From Sphingomonas sp. PP-CC-1A-547 (GTDB lineage Bacteria > Pseudomonadota > Alphaproteobacteria > Sphingomonadales > Sphingomonadaceae): 64,000 nt of DNA. The stretch is taken from assembly GCF_003610375.1 (NCBI RefSeq), contig NZ_RAPZ01000011.1, forward strand, positions 434,001-498,000, written 5' to 3'. The position numbers and the translations under genes were made by a program. The notes below the pieces were generated by a model. It worked only from the letters and a program-made list of their open reading frames with translations, made no database searches and was not told where the DNA came from. Positions 1-7,976 of the stretch are shown here, piece by piece. Within the stretch, counting starts at the first letter, position 1. Each line of letters starts with the position of its first letter.

Positions 1-40
1 GGCGGACTAGGCGGGCAGGAGGCGGAGGTAAAGCGGTGGC

Positions 41-574
41 TTATGCGGATGCGGCGACCGGCATGGTCTCCGCAACGCGCGGGCCTAGCATGCCGGTGCT
101 GTCCGGTACGGCATCGCCGCGCGCGAGCAGGCGGTGGCGCTCGACCGGGCCGGGGGCGGCCCAGCGTGCAGTGCGGTCGGCGGAGAAGCCGAAGAAGCGG
201 CCGTAATAGTCGGGATCGCCGATCAGCATGAGCGCATCGTCGAGCCCCGTGAAGGCAGCCGCATCGAGCGCCTGCGTCATCAGGCGACGACCGATGCCAT
301 CGCCTTGATGGTCGGGTACCACGGCGACTGGGCCGACCATGATTAGCGGAAACAGTCTGTCGTCGTCGACCAGCGCAATCGGCCAGCACTGGATCGAGCC
401 AACCAGCACGCCATCCTCGACCGCGGCGAAGCTGAGCGCGGCGACCGGCTTCGTGCCACCGCGGATCGTGTACGCGGTCCGCGTGAACCGATCCGGGCCG
501 AAAGCGGCATCGAGCAGCATCTCGACCGCTGTCGGGTTGATGCTGGCCAGGGGAACGAGAGTGATCAACGGCAT
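41..574 (-). CDS. GNAT family N-acetyltransferase
   Basis: Predicted cytoplasmic acetyl-CoA-dependent N-acetyltransferase; the substrate is unknown. The acetyl-CoA binding motif A is clear (VAVVPDHQGDGIGRRLM, about residues 85-101), preceded by the usual beta strands and followed by DPDYYGRFGF-like residues (YYGRFFGF) typical of the YhbS-like GNAT subgroup. The start used here is the ATG opening MPLITLV, which gives 177 aa, a normal GNAT length. The frame stays open upstream to an ATG at 697 (218 aa), but those 41 residues look unlike the family and would leave only 29 bp before the divergent folB. No strong Shine-Dalgarno sequence decides between the two. Confidence 0.8.
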   Translation of the reverse strand: MPLITLVPLASINPTAVEMLLDAAFGPDRFTRTAYTIRGGTKPVAALSFAAVEDGVLVGSIQCWPIALVDDDRLFPLIMVGPVAVVPDHQGDGIGRRLMTQALDAAAFTGLDDALMLIGDPDYYGRFFGFSADRTARWAAPGPVERHRLLARGDAVPDSTGMLGPRVAETMPVAASA

Positions 575-726
575 CTCCGGCCCGGACTGCGCCGCGTACA
601 CGCGGGAAGGGCAGCGCGCTTTAGCCTTGGCGACGCTGAACGCAAGGATAACCGGACCGTCGCTCGGCCGACCCGGCGCGAACGGTGTGACTTTCATCTC
701 GCGGTGCGTCTGCTAGAGGCGCGCAG

Positions 727-1098
727 ATGGAAGACAGTCTCCAACTCGAAGTCCACGATCTCGAAGTGCAGGTCCTGACCGGCATCTATTCGGAGGAGAC
801 GCACCTGCCGCAGCCGCTGCGGATTTCTCTGACCGTGGACATGGTCTGCCCGAGACACTTCGCGCCGGATACGCCGTTATCGGCATCCAAGAACTATCTC
901 GACCTGAAGAACGCCGCGACTACCGCGCTGCCGCCCGGCGTGCATTTCACGCTGATCGAAGGCGTTGCTGATCACATCTGCGAGACGTTGTTCTTGCAGG
1001 ATGCCCGCGTCCTGCGGGTGATGGTCAAGATCGTGAAGCTCGCGATCGCCGAAGCCGACGAGGCGATCGGCGTGACCCTCGTCCGCCACCGCCGCTGA
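727..1098 (+). CDS. folB: dihydroneopterin aldolase
   Basis: Cleaves 7,8-dihydroneopterin to 6-hydroxymethyl-7,8-dihydropterin and glycolaldehyde in folate synthesis. The 123-aa product has normal FolB length. It shows the opening strand and glycine region (VQVLTGIYSEETHLPQPLRI), the DLKNA segment and the late FTLIEGVADHICETLF helix with the conserved Glu. FolB enzymes form octamers in the cytoplasm. The next gene starts 4 bp downstream, so the two are probably co-transcribed. A gene for 5-formyl-THF cyclo-ligase, also in folate metabolism, lies far away at 47.2 kb. Confidence 0.85.
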   Translation: MEDSLQLEVHDLEVQVLTGIYSEETHLPQPLRISLTVDMVCPRHFAPDTPLSASKNYLDLKNAATTALPPGVHFTLIEGVADHICETLFLQDARVLRVMVKIVKLAIAEADEAIGVTLVRHRR

Positions 1099-1102
1099 TC
1101 GC

Positions 1103-1378
1103 ATGCTGCTGACACTGGAGCCGGGCGGGGACATCGCGGCGCTCGTCCGTGACGCGATCGGCGAATCGCGGATCGTGTTGATCCCCGCGAACCTCGATCC
1201 GCTGATGATGGCGCAGGCGAGGGCGGCGATCGGCCCCCTCGCGATCGAGTTGGCGCCAGCGGTTCGCGTGAATGCGGTGGCACCGGCCGAGGCGGCTCGA
1301 CACGCCGATGTTGAGGCCGCGGTAGCGTTTCTCGAGCAGGCGCGCTCCACCACCGGACAATTACTGGCGGTCGGCTAG
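1103..1378 (+). CDS. small Rossmann-like hypothetical protein
   Basis: 91-aa protein encoded 4 bp after folB, so probably in the same transcript. The alternating hydrophobic strands and helices (RIVLIPANLDP, MMAQARAAIGPLAIELA, HADVEAAVAFLEQARSTTGQLLAVG) resemble the C-terminal part of a short-chain dehydrogenase-type Rossmann fold, but there is no N-terminal dinucleotide-binding glycine motif and no YxxxK active site. It has no signal peptide or membrane segment. Function unknown. The placement next to folB suggests a link to pterin metabolism, but this is only context. Confidence 0.6.
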   Translation: MLLTLEPGGDIAALVRDAIGESRIVLIPANLDPLMMAQARAAIGPLAIELAPAVRVNAVAPAEAARHADVEAAVAFLEQARSTTGQLLAVG

Positions 1379-1400
1379 CCCGCGCGCTTCCCAGGGTAGT

Positions 1401-2297
1401 TCAGCTTTTCCGAGTCCGTCCGCACGGCCCCAGCGCGGCCAGGACGAACGCGTAATCCTCGCGTGCGATCGTCGCATCGGCTGCCTCTAGCGATCCCGTG
1501 CTCCGATCCGGCAAGGCCTGCGGCAAGGCGCAGCTCAGCCGGTACCACAGCAGCGTCTCCGGGGCGGGGGGCGCCGCCGATTCATCAACGATCTCGCTCA
1601 GCGCAACCGCCCAGCGTGGCTGTTCGCCGGGACGACGTAGCACCGACAGCGACACCGGGCGCTGGTCGGCCGTCGTCAGGAAGATCTGGGTCTCGCCTTC
1701 ACCGGGTAGCGCGCCCGGCACGTGAAACGCGTTGCCGATGCCGGTGATGACCGGCGGCGCATCGCTCGCCAGGGCATCGCGGGCGATCTTTCGTGCGCGC
1801 GCATCTGCGGTCGGCGTCCAATCGAGCTGCGCGTCGGGCGCGACCAGCTGGACCTGATTCACCGCGCCGGGCACTGGTCTGGCGAAGATCAGCACGCGCG
1901 CCTTCTTGAATTTCGGCACCCGGCCGGCTGCGTCGGGCATCACGTCGAGCAGATACCCGATTCGCGGCGGCAGCCCGTCGGCGCCGCGGACCAGCGCGGT
2001 GACATCGACCTCGACATATAGTCTGACATGCCCCGCCGCGAGATTCGGTGCCTCGGCCGGCTTGATCTTGGTCGTCGACCGGACGGTCGCGTCGGCGATC
2101 ACGGGGGCGGAAAGCACCAGGTCGGCGATGTCGGAATATCCAATGCCGCCAGCCGCTTCGCGCTGCACCGCACCCTGCGGCGCACCCGCGTTATCGCCGA
2201 AAACCCGGGGTGCAGTCGGGGTTTCCTGAGCGCTTACAGGAGTTGCCGCGATGATGACGGAGAGGGCCGAAGCCGTAACGTGAAAGAGAAGATTCAT
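1401..2297 (-). CDS. exported hypothetical protein
   Basis: 298-aa protein with a typical Sec signal peptide (MNLLFHVTASALSVIIAATPVSA, cleavage expected before Gln24), so it should be periplasmic or surface-associated. The mature part has a beta-rich middle (VRLYVEVDVTALVRG, IGYLLDVMPDAAGRVPKF, KKARVLIFARPVPG) and no motif I recognise. It ends with a Cys-containing segment (WYRLSCALPQALPDRS...AALGPCG) that might form a disulfide. It is convergent with the folB pair and divergent from tonB across a 224-bp gap. No function assigned. Confidence 0.65.
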   Translation of the reverse strand: MNLLFHVTASALSVIIAATPVSAQETPTAPRVFGDNAGAPQGAVQREAAGGIGYSDIADLVLSAPVIADATVRSTTKIKPAEAPNLAAGHVRLYVEVDVTALVRGADGLPPRIGYLLDVMPDAAGRVPKFKKARVLIFARPVPGAVNQVQLVAPDAQLDWTPTADARARKIARDALASDAPPVITGIGNAFHVPGALPGEGETQIFLTTADQRPVSLSVLRRPGEQPRWAVALSEIVDESAAPPAPETLLWYRLSCALPQALPDRSTGSLEAADATIAREDYAFVLAALGPCGRTRKS

Positions 2298-2521
2298 GTC
2301 TTCAGGCTACGCTACGCAAGCTGAACGATACAGAAATAATTCTGCCATCCTATGGTTGTACGTTTGTTGCGTCCGACAAAGCGTTTGCGTGTCGCAGAAC
2401 GTGGCGATAGGACTTGCTCACTGCCCCGTGGTTATTCCGGCCAACGGCAGACGCATGTGCCGCGTACCCATTGCGGGCACGTGCGTACGGAGCAGGCAGA
2501 TTAAGGGAGTGTCGTTTCTGA

Positions 2522-3202
2522 ATGGCCTATACTGACCAAAAGATGTCCGGAGGCAAAATCGTTGCGATCGTGATCGTCGCGCTGATTCATGCGGCCTTGG
2601 GCTATGCTTTCGTCACTGGCCTCGCGTACCAGTACGTGAAAAAGGCCCAGGAAAAGATGACGACGTTCGACGTGGAGCCGCCACCGCCGCCGCCTCCGCC
2701 CGACGAGCCCCCGCCGCCGCCACCCGACCAGCCAAACCTGCCGCCGCCACCGACCACGGTCGTGACGCCGCCGCCAGTCGTGGTAACGCCGCAGCCAGCG
2801 CCCGCGCTGACGACGTCGAGCATCATTCCTCGGTTCCAGCCGACGGCACCGCCGTCGCCGCCCGCACCACCAGCGCCGCCGGCACCGCCGCCGACGCCAC
2901 GTGTCTCGCAGGCTGCTGGTCTCAAGGGTAACCCAGGGCAGTATTTCGGCGCGGACAATTATCCGCCGTCGGCACAGCGCGAGGGTGCTCAGGGTCGCGT
3001 TTCCGCGAAGCTGACGATCGGTACGGATGGTCGCGTGACCGACTGTTCGGTGACGTCGTCCAGCGGCAACACGACGCTGGATGATGCGACCTGCCGGATC
3101 TCCAAGGCGAGGGTGCGTTTCACGCCTGCCAAGGACGAGAACGGCAATGCCGTAGGGTCGTCGTACCAGCTGAACATCAGGTGGGTCCTGCCTCAGGAAT
3201 GA
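2522..3202 (+). CDS. tonB: energy transducer TonB
   Basis: Inner-membrane protein that spans the periplasm and passes proton-motive energy from ExbB/ExbD to TonB-dependent outer-membrane receptors. The order is canonical: a short cytoplasmic N-terminus, one membrane anchor (about residues 13-34, IVAIVIVALIHAALGYAF), a long Pro-rich spacer (about 45-125, mostly PPPP/APPAPP repeats) and a TonB C-terminal domain (about 135-224) with GRVSAKLTIGTDGRVTDCSV. The start MAYTDQKM is chosen because an AAGGGAG ribosome-binding site lies 12 bp upstream. It heads the cluster with exbB and two exbD genes. Two Cys in the C-terminal domain (TDCSV and ATCRI) could pair. Confidence 0.92.
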   Translation: MAYTDQKMSGGKIVAIVIVALIHAALGYAFVTGLAYQYVKKAQEKMTTFDVEPPPPPPPPDEPPPPPPDQPNLPPPPTTVVTPPPVVVTPQPAPALTTSSIIPRFQPTAPPSPPAPPAPPAPPPTPRVSQAAGLKGNPGQYFGADNYPPSAQREGAQGRVSAKLTIGTDGRVTDCSVTSSSGNTTLDDATCRISKARVRFTPAKDENGNAVGSSYQLNIRWVLPQE

Positions 3203-3255
3203 TCCATCCTACGTCAACCGCACCAGATAAAATTCAGTCAGAGGACTAAGCGAAC

Positions 3256-4050
3256 ATGATCACCACCATTCTTGCAGCGGCAGCGCCCGCCGCAGCCGAC
3301 GCCAACCCGTACGGCCTGCAAGCCGCACTTCGCGAAGGCGGCCTGATTTCGCAGACCGTGTTCGGCATTCTCGTGCTGATGTCGGTCGTGTCGTTCTACA
3401 TCCTGTTCTCGAAGCTGTTCGAGCAGCAGAAGATCATCGGCCAGGGCAAGCGCGTCCGTCAGGCCTTCTGGTCGTCGAACAGCCTTCGCGAAGGTTCGGC
3501 CAAGCTCGAGAAGAACTCGGCCTACAAGCAGATCGTCGACGACGGTCTGGCCGCTCAGGATCAGCATTCGAAGCTGACCGATCCGGTCGAGGCGCATGAC
3601 TGGCTGCACGGTTCGCTGGCGCGTTCGGAAGCTGCGATCAACTCGAAGCTGGGTGGCGGTCTCGCCTTCCTCGCAACGGTCGGTTCGGTTTCGCCGTTCA
3701 TCGGCCTGTTCGGTACGGTTATCGGCATCTACCGCGCGCTCGTGAAGATCGGCGCATCGGGTCAGGCATCGATCGACAAGGTCGCAGGGCCGGTCGGTGA
3801 AGCACTGATCATGACCGCCCTCGGTCTGGTCGTCGCGGTTCCTGCCGTTCTGTCGTACAACTGGCTGCAGCGCCGCAACAAGTCGATCGCAGAGGACCTG
3901 TCGGCCTTCTCGAACGACGTGCTCGGCTTCCTTGCCTCGAACGGCGCAGTGCGTCCGTCGATCGCAACGGCTGCTAAGCCGATTTCGGCCAAGCCTGCCT
4001 CGACGACCACGACTGCCGGCCAGACCGGTGGCGTACCGCGCGCCAACTAA
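3256..4050 (+). CDS. exbB: MotA/TolQ/ExbB proton channel family protein
   Basis: 264-aa inner-membrane subunit of the TonB energising complex; the family pentamer conducts protons around an ExbD dimer. Three membrane segments are visible: about residues 32-53 (TVFGILVLMSVVSFYILF), 135-160 (LAFLATVGSVSPFIGLFGTV) and 175-200 (ALIMTALGLVVAVPAVLSYN). The GLFGTVIGIYRAL segment and the GPVGEALIMTALGL stretch are ExbB/TolQ hallmarks. It lies 53 bp after tonB and 91 bp before the first exbD, with a stable hairpin in that gap. The C-terminus has a Ser/Thr/Ala-rich tail. Confidence 0.92.
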   Translation: MITTILAAAAPAAADANPYGLQAALREGGLISQTVFGILVLMSVVSFYILFSKLFEQQKIIGQGKRVRQAFWSSNSLREGSAKLEKNSAYKQIVDDGLAAQDQHSKLTDPVEAHDWLHGSLARSEAAINSKLGGGLAFLATVGSVSPFIGLFGTVIGIYRALVKIGASGQASIDKVAGPVGEALIMTALGLVVAVPAVLSYNWLQRRNKSIAEDLSAFSNDVLGFLASNGAVRPSIATAAKPISAKPASTTTTAGQTGGVPRAN

Positions 4051-4057
4051 GACGCGA

Positions 4058-4091
4058 AAGGCGGGGCTGCTGTTCGCAGCCGCCCCGCTTC
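4058..4091 (+). other. GC-rich hairpin between exbB and exbD
   Basis: Just after the exbB stop, GCGGGGCTGC, a short loop and GCAGCCGCCCCGC can form a strong, slightly bulged stem. There is no following T-run, so it looks like a partial attenuator or an mRNA-stabilising element rather than a full terminator. ExbB is needed in excess over ExbD and TonB, which such a hairpin could help achieve (inference). Confidence 0.45.
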
Positions 4092-4141
4092 ATTGCCGCC
4101 GGCGGTTCCGGTGGCGATTATATGGATAGGATAGTTCGCAC

Positions 4142-4618
4142 ATGGCGATGAGTGTTGGTGGCGATTCCACCGAGAGTTCGATATCGGACATCAATACGAC
4201 GCCGCTGGTCGACGTCATGCTCGTGCTCCTGATCATCTTCCTGGTGACGACGACTGTCGCGGTCCAGGCTGTGCAGCTGAAGCTGCCGGATGTTCGGTTC
4301 GATCCGACGATGACCAAGCCTGAGAACGTCTCGCTGTCGGTAACGTCGGCTGGCGGACAGTGCCAGGTGTACTGGGGTCTTTCGCCGGTGACTCACGAAG
4401 AGCTGCTGCAGCGTGCCGTCGACAAGCTGAAGGCTGAGATCGCACGTCAAGGCGGTGTCAACGCGGCTGGTCTCGAATTGCCCGAGGCTCACATCCGCGG
4501 TGACGTGAACGCACCGTATCGCTGCATCGGCGCAACGATCTACACGATGCAGCAGGCTGGGTTCGCCCGCGTCGGCTTCATCTCCGAACCGCCTCCCGGC
4601 GGCACCACTGAACGTTGA
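4142..4618 (+). CDS. exbD: ExbD/TolR family biopolymer transport protein (copy 1)
   Basis: 158-aa protein with a single N-terminal membrane segment (about residues 21-43, TPLVDVMLVLLIIFLVTTT) that carries the family's conserved proton-relay Asp in LVDVMLVLLI, followed by a periplasmic domain. It is somewhat longer than usual: an insert around residues 75-130 carries two Cys (GGQCQVYWG, PYRCIG), which could form a disulfide. It is followed 59 bp later by a second exbD. Both begin MAMS, suggesting duplication. The role is as partner of ExbB in energising TonB. Confidence 0.9.
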   Translation: MAMSVGGDSTESSISDINTTPLVDVMLVLLIIFLVTTTVAVQAVQLKLPDVRFDPTMTKPENVSLSVTSAGGQCQVYWGLSPVTHEELLQRAVDKLKAEIARQGGVNAAGLELPEAHIRGDVNAPYRCIGATIYTMQQAGFARVGFISEPPPGGTTER

Positions 4619-4677
4619 TGGCGAACGCTGATGCCGAACGCTGATGATCGCTCGGACGTATTTAGGAGTAGTATAAG

Positions 4678-5106
4678 ATGGCAATGAGCGGCGGCAAAGA
4701 AGATGGCGCGCCGATGATGGAAATGAACATGACGCCGTTGATCGACGTCCTGCTCGTTCTCCTCATCATGTTCATCATCACGATCCCCATTCAGACGCAT
4801 GCGGTGAAGGTCGACCTTCCGGTCAACAGCAAGAACCAGCCGCAGAATCCGGTCGATCCACAGAAGAACAAGATCTCGATCGATCCCGCCGGTACGGTCG
4901 CATGGAACGGTTCGCCGGTCGACGAGGTCACGCTGCGCCAGTATCTGGACCAGTCCGCCGGCATGACGCCAGAGCCCGAACTCCACTTCCAGCCCGATCC
5001 CGAATCGAAGTATGAAGTGGTCGATCGCACGCTGGCCGTCATCAAGCGGTCCGCGATCACCAAGCTCGGCTTCATCGGCAACGAGCAGTATCGCAACGCT
5101 TTCTAA
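4678..5106 (+). CDS. exbD: ExbD/TolR family biopolymer transport protein (copy 2)
   Basis: 142-aa second ExbD homologue, with the same N-terminal layout (MAMSGGKEDGAPMMEMNMTPLIDVLLVLLIMF): one membrane segment with the conserved Asp at about residue 23 and a soluble periplasmic domain with no Cys. A ribosome-binding site (AGGAG) precedes the ATG. The two paralogues may form a heterodimer in the ExbB pore or serve different TonB proteins; such doublets are known beside tonB-exbB in several proteobacteria. A Rho-independent terminator follows. Confidence 0.9.
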   Translation: MAMSGGKEDGAPMMEMNMTPLIDVLLVLLIMFIITIPIQTHAVKVDLPVNSKNQPQNPVDPQKNKISIDPAGTVAWNGSPVDEVTLRQYLDQSAGMTPEPELHFQPDPESKYEVVDRTLAVIKRSAITKLGFIGNEQYRNAF

Positions 5107-5133
5107 GTCGTCTGCATACAGTATCGAACGTCC

Positions 5134-5166
5134 AAAGGGCGGTCCTCCGGGACCGCCCTTTTTTGT
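5134..5166 (+). terminator. Rho-independent terminator of tonB-exbB-exbD-exbD
   Basis: AAAGGGCGGTCC, a 3-nt loop and GGACCGCCC, then a run of six T, about 30 bp after the second exbD stop. This is the best intrinsic terminator in the window and marks the end of the Ton cluster. Confidence 0.88.
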
Positions 5167-5288
5167 TGCGCGGTCGTCGCTGGACGGCGGACGAACCGGA
5201 GCCGCGAAACGCGTCATGGTGCATCGAGAGGCGATAATCCGCTCGCGGGACCGAACTTGATCAATGTGCTTGTATGACAGTCATCGAA

Positions 5289-5313
5289 GTGACACACCGT
5301 TGTCACAAAAATG
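5289..5313 (+). promoter_or_regulatory. inverted repeat / possible Pho-box-like site
   Basis: GTGACA and TGTCAC form a perfect 6-bp inverted repeat with a 6-bp gap at 5289-5306. The right arm continues as TTGTCACAAAAATGAAAC, which resembles two 7-bp half sites spaced by 4 bp as in PhoB boxes. It lies about 40 bp before the small exported-protein gene. The assignment to PhoB is tentative. Confidence 0.3.
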
Positions 5314-5347
5314 AAACCTTCCGATACGCGAAGGTCAGTGGAGATGG

Positions 5348-5710
5348 ATGATGCGCAAGACCGTCCTGTTCGTTCTAGCAACCCTGGGTGCAGCCACGCC
5401 GGCGTTGGCGGACCAGTCCGCGTCGACGGATCGCACTGGCTATGTCGCGATCGCGGCAGGCGACCTGTCGACGGCAGAACAGCGCATCGTCGCCGAGCGG
5501 AAAATCTTCCCGCAGCGTCCCGAACTTATGCTCAACCTGGCATCGGTCTATCATCGTACCGGCCGCGAGTCGGAGGCACGCGCGCTGTATGCGGCGGTGC
5601 TGGACCGTCCCGCGGTCGCGATGGACCTGCCATCGGGCGCAGTGGCGTCATCGCACGATCTGGCCAGCCGTGCCTTGGCGCGCCATTCGCAGCAGATTGC
5701 GACTCGCTGA
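5348..5710 (+). CDS. small exported TPR-like protein
   Basis: 120-aa protein with a Sec signal peptide (MMRKTVLFVLATLGAATPALA, cleavage before Asp22). The mature part reads like one and a half tetratricopeptide helices (AAGDLSTAEQRIVAERKIFPQRPELMLNLASVYHRTGRESEARALYAAVLDR). Family members of this type are secreted or periplasmic and of unknown function. It has its own upstream region with an inverted repeat, is separated from exbD by a terminator and is followed by a palindromic repeat. A start one codon later (ATG at 5351) is equally possible. Confidence 0.7.
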   Translation: MMRKTVLFVLATLGAATPALADQSASTDRTGYVAIAAGDLSTAEQRIVAERKIFPQRPELMLNLASVYHRTGRESEARALYAAVLDRPAVAMDLPSGAVASSHDLASRALARHSQQIATR

Positions 5711-5748
5711 CGACTGGCTCGCGCCGTCCAAGAAGGTCGCGTACTACC

Positions 5749-5805
5749 TTGTTTCCCCGCGAAGGCGGGAGCCCAGACTGGGTCCCCGCCTTCGCGGGGA
5801 AACAA
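5749..5805. repeat. palindromic intergenic repeat, family B
   Basis: Nearly perfect palindrome: arms TTGTTTCCCCGCGAAGGCGG and its complement, with the central CCCAGACTGGG itself palindromic. Similar elements lie at 14350, 20871, 28319, 34375, 35570, 40243 and 57835. It lies 38 bp after the small TPR-like gene. Confidence 0.85.
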
Positions 5806-6008
5806 GCTGAGGAAGCGGTTGAACGTATGTGCACAGCGGCGAACAGCTATCAGCCGTAAGGTACGTCACCGTTCGATCTGAGCTCCATGACGGCGGTTGG
5901 AAGGTACTGCGATTAGGCGGCAATCCGACGACGTGTTGTGCTCTGTCCGCTTGCGACCTTACGGTCGTTAGCAGCCGGAAACCCCGTCAACCAAGACAAG
6001 CATCTCAC

Positions 6009-6110
6009 TACCCCGGCGTAGGCCGGGGCCCAGTTGGGAGCCGCTGCCAACTGAGCGGTGAGCTTCGTCACCGAGATCTCACTACCTGGACCCCGGCCTT
6101 CGCCGGGGAG
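6009..6110. repeat. palindromic intergenic repeat, family C
   Basis: Outer arms CCCCGGCGTAGGCCGGGG and CCCCGGCCTTCGCCGGGG with inner CCCAGTTGGG and a spacer of about 60 bp. Related copies lie at 28403-28503 and 43473-43572. The arms resemble family B but the spacing is longer. Confidence 0.8.
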
Positions 6111-6250
6111 GTTGGCTAGAAGAGCCTGCCGTTTACCCACTGCCGACAAGTGGCTGCCAAGTTGCGGGGAGCGTCGCGGAATCGCGCAGTTCGGCGACAC
6201 GGAGCAATTAGATCAGCTTTGACGCTGAGCAACCGTCTGCCGTGGTCTCG

Positions 6251-6310
6251 CCCAAGCCCAAGCCCAAGCCCAAGCCCAAGCCCAAGCCCAAGCCCAAGCC
6301 CAAGCCCAAG
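6251..6310. repeat. tandem hexanucleotide repeat, ten copies
   Basis: Exactly ten uninterrupted copies of CCCAAG on the + strand (CTTGGG on the - strand), ending 2 bp before the dcd stop codon on that strand. On the dcd strand the reading frame continues past TAG as GGC TTG repeats, that is alternating Gly-Leu. Perfect short tandem arrays of this kind are prone to slippage. Confidence 0.95.
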
Positions 6311-6312
6311 CC

Positions 6313-6867
6313 CTAAAGCCGCGGCAGTGTCACCCCCCGCTGCCCCATATATTTCCCTGCCCGGTCCGCATAACTCACTTCGCAAGGCTCGTTCCCCTTG
6401 AGGAACAGAAACTGGCACGCGCCCTCGTTCGCATAGATCTTGGCCGGCAGCGGCGTAGTGTTGGAGAATTCCAGCGTCACATGCCCCTCCCATTCCGGCT
6501 CCAGCGGCGTCACGTTGACGATGATCCCGCACCGCGCATAAGTCGACTTACCCAGGCAGATTACCAGCACGTCGCGCGGCACGCGAAAATATTCGACGGT
6601 GCGTGCGAGCGCGAAGCTGTTCGGCGGGATGATGCAGACGTCGGTCTTGCGATCGACGAAGCTGTTCGCGGCGAAGTCCTTCGGGTCGACGATCGCGCTG
6701 TCGACGTTGGTGAAGATCTTGAACTCGTCGGCAACGCGCGCGTCATAGCCGTAGGACGACAGCCCGTACGAGATGCAGCCGTCGCGGCGCTGGGCTTCGT
6801 GGAACGGTTCGATCATCGCATCGCCCAGCGCGCGCTCGCGGATCCAGCGGTCGGACATCACGGACAT
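6313..6867 (-). CDS. dcd: dCTP deaminase
   Basis: Converts dCTP to dUTP, the first step to dTMP by the deaminase route, in the cytoplasm as a homotrimer. The 184-aa length is typical. The family signatures are present: the substrate loop [12 protein letters not shown], the catalytic region [18 protein letters not shown] with its Glu, [29 protein letters not shown] and the C-terminal [14 protein letters not shown]. The start MSVMSDRW is chosen for length; a longer frame to 6918 adds 17 unlikely residues. A tandem hexanucleotide array follows directly after the TAG stop. It is divergent from an AmpD-like amidase. Confidence 0.95.
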   Translation of the reverse strand: MSVMSDRWIRERALGDAMIEPFHEAQRRDGCISYGLSSYGYDARVADEFKIFTNVDSAIVDPKDFAANSFVDRKTDVCIIPPNSFALARTVEYFRVPRDVLVICLGKSTYARCGIIVNVTPLEPEWEGHVTLEFSNTTPLPAKIYANEGACQFLFLKGNEPCEVSYADRAGKYMGQRGVTLPRL

Positions 6868-7089
6868 GGCAACTCCCTTTTCGCGAGCGGCTTTCGCCCG
6901 GATGCCGGCCGACGGCAAGAGGGACGCGCCGAATCACGTGCAGCCCCGTCCGCACCTCTCCACGAAGCGTCTGCTTACGCGCGTAGGCTATTGATGCGGT
7001 CGAGCGGTGGCGTCACAATGCAACGTCACGGTCATCGCGGTCGAGACTGCGCCATCGGTGCTGGCCCGACGGCTAGAAGGGAAGCTGGC

Positions 7090-7779
7090 TTGAAGTTCAT
7101 CGAGACCTCGTCACCCAATTTCGACGATCGATCGCTGCCCATCACGATGATCGTGCTGCATTATACCGGCATGAAGGACGGCGCGTCGGCGATCGCCCGG
7201 TTGCGCGATCCCGAGGCGAAGGTGTCATCGCATTACCTGGTCGAGGAGGACGGCACCGTCCTCCGGATGGTCGCGGAGGACAAGCGCGCTTGGCACGCGG
7301 GCAAGTCGCATTGGCGCGACGTCGACGACGTCAACTCGGCGAGCATTGGCATCGAGATCGTCAATCCCGGCCACGAGTTCGGCTATCGCCCGTTCCCGCT
7401 CGAGCAGATCGCATCGGTCGTGCAGCTGGTCGCCGAGATCAAGGATCGCCACGAGATCACGCGCGGCAACATCGTCGGCCATTCGGACATCGCCCCGGTC
7501 CGCAAGCGCGATCCGGGCGAGCTGTTCCCGTGGCACGAACTGGCACGGCGCCGGCTGGCATTGCCGCGACCGACCAAGAATCTGATGGACCCGGGCTGGA
7601 CCGAAGGCGGCTTCTGCCTCGCGCTCGAACGCTTCGGCTATGACGTCGAGAACCGAATGGCGGCGACGATGGCGTTCCAGCGGCGCTTCCGTCCCGAACT
7701 GGTCGACGGCGAGGTCGATGCGGAGTGCCGATGCATCCTGCTGGCGTTGTTGCTGCCCAAGCCAATGGGCGACGACTGA
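7090..7779 (+). CDS. N-acetylmuramoyl-L-alanine amidase (AmpD-like, amidase_2)
   Basis: Zinc amidase that cleaves the bond between N-acetylmuramic acid and L-alanine in peptidoglycan fragments. Zn-ligand motifs are visible: His in VLHYTGM, then HSDIAPVRKRDPGELFPW with the late His and the Lys/Asp pair. The 229-aa length, with a C-terminal helical extension (about 165-229) resembling a small peptidoglycan-binding domain, fits the AmpD/AmiD group. There is no signal peptide, so a cytoplasmic recycling role is likely. The start is TTG at 7090, with GAAGGGA 8 bp upstream; there is no ATG nearby that keeps the N-terminal FIETSSPNFDDR segment. Confidence 0.87.
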   Translation: MKFIETSSPNFDDRSLPITMIVLHYTGMKDGASAIARLRDPEAKVSSHYLVEEDGTVLRMVAEDKRAWHAGKSHWRDVDDVNSASIGIEIVNPGHEFGYRPFPLEQIASVVQLVAEIKDRHEITRGNIVGHSDIAPVRKRDPGELFPWHELARRRLALPRPTKNLMDPGWTEGGFCLALERFGYDVENRMAATMAFQRRFRPELVDGEVDAECRCILLALLLPKPMGDD

Positions 7780-7792
7780 CGAACGCTACGGT

Positions 7793-7903
7793 CTCCCCTC
7801 CCTGGAAGGGAGGGGCAGGGGGTGGGTCGGCCAGCTTTTGTCGTAACCGTTCCATGATGCGGAAGCCTACCCACCCCCGACCCCTCCCTTCCAGGGAGGG
7901 GAG
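7793..7903. repeat. palindromic intergenic repeat, family D
   Basis: Outer arms CTCCCCTCCCTGGAAGGGAG and its complement, an inner pair GGGGGTGGGT / ACCCACCCCC, and a loop of about 40 bp. A close copy is at 31686-31794 and a variant at 56588-56734. It lies just after the amidase gene and before the RNase P RNA. Confidence 0.85.
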
Positions 7904-7976
7904 AGCGTTTCGCCTGTAAGAGTGCCCCCGCTAAAAACGGTGGTGCATCGCCCGCGCCCGCGCTAGGGCTCGCCTC

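Larger units (their letters stand above)
5711..6250. other. gene-poor intergenic region with palindromic repeats
   Basis: About 540 bp with no convincing coding frame. It holds two palindromic repeat elements (5749-5805 and 6009-6110). Between and after them I see no promoter, RNA or ORF I can support. The hexanucleotide repeat beyond dcd starts at its right edge. Confidence 0.6.

Noticed and set aside
6116..6532. An open frame with a long Gly-Leu repeat
   Set aside because: It is only the translation of the CTTGGG array plus out-of-frame dcd sequence, and has no start signal.
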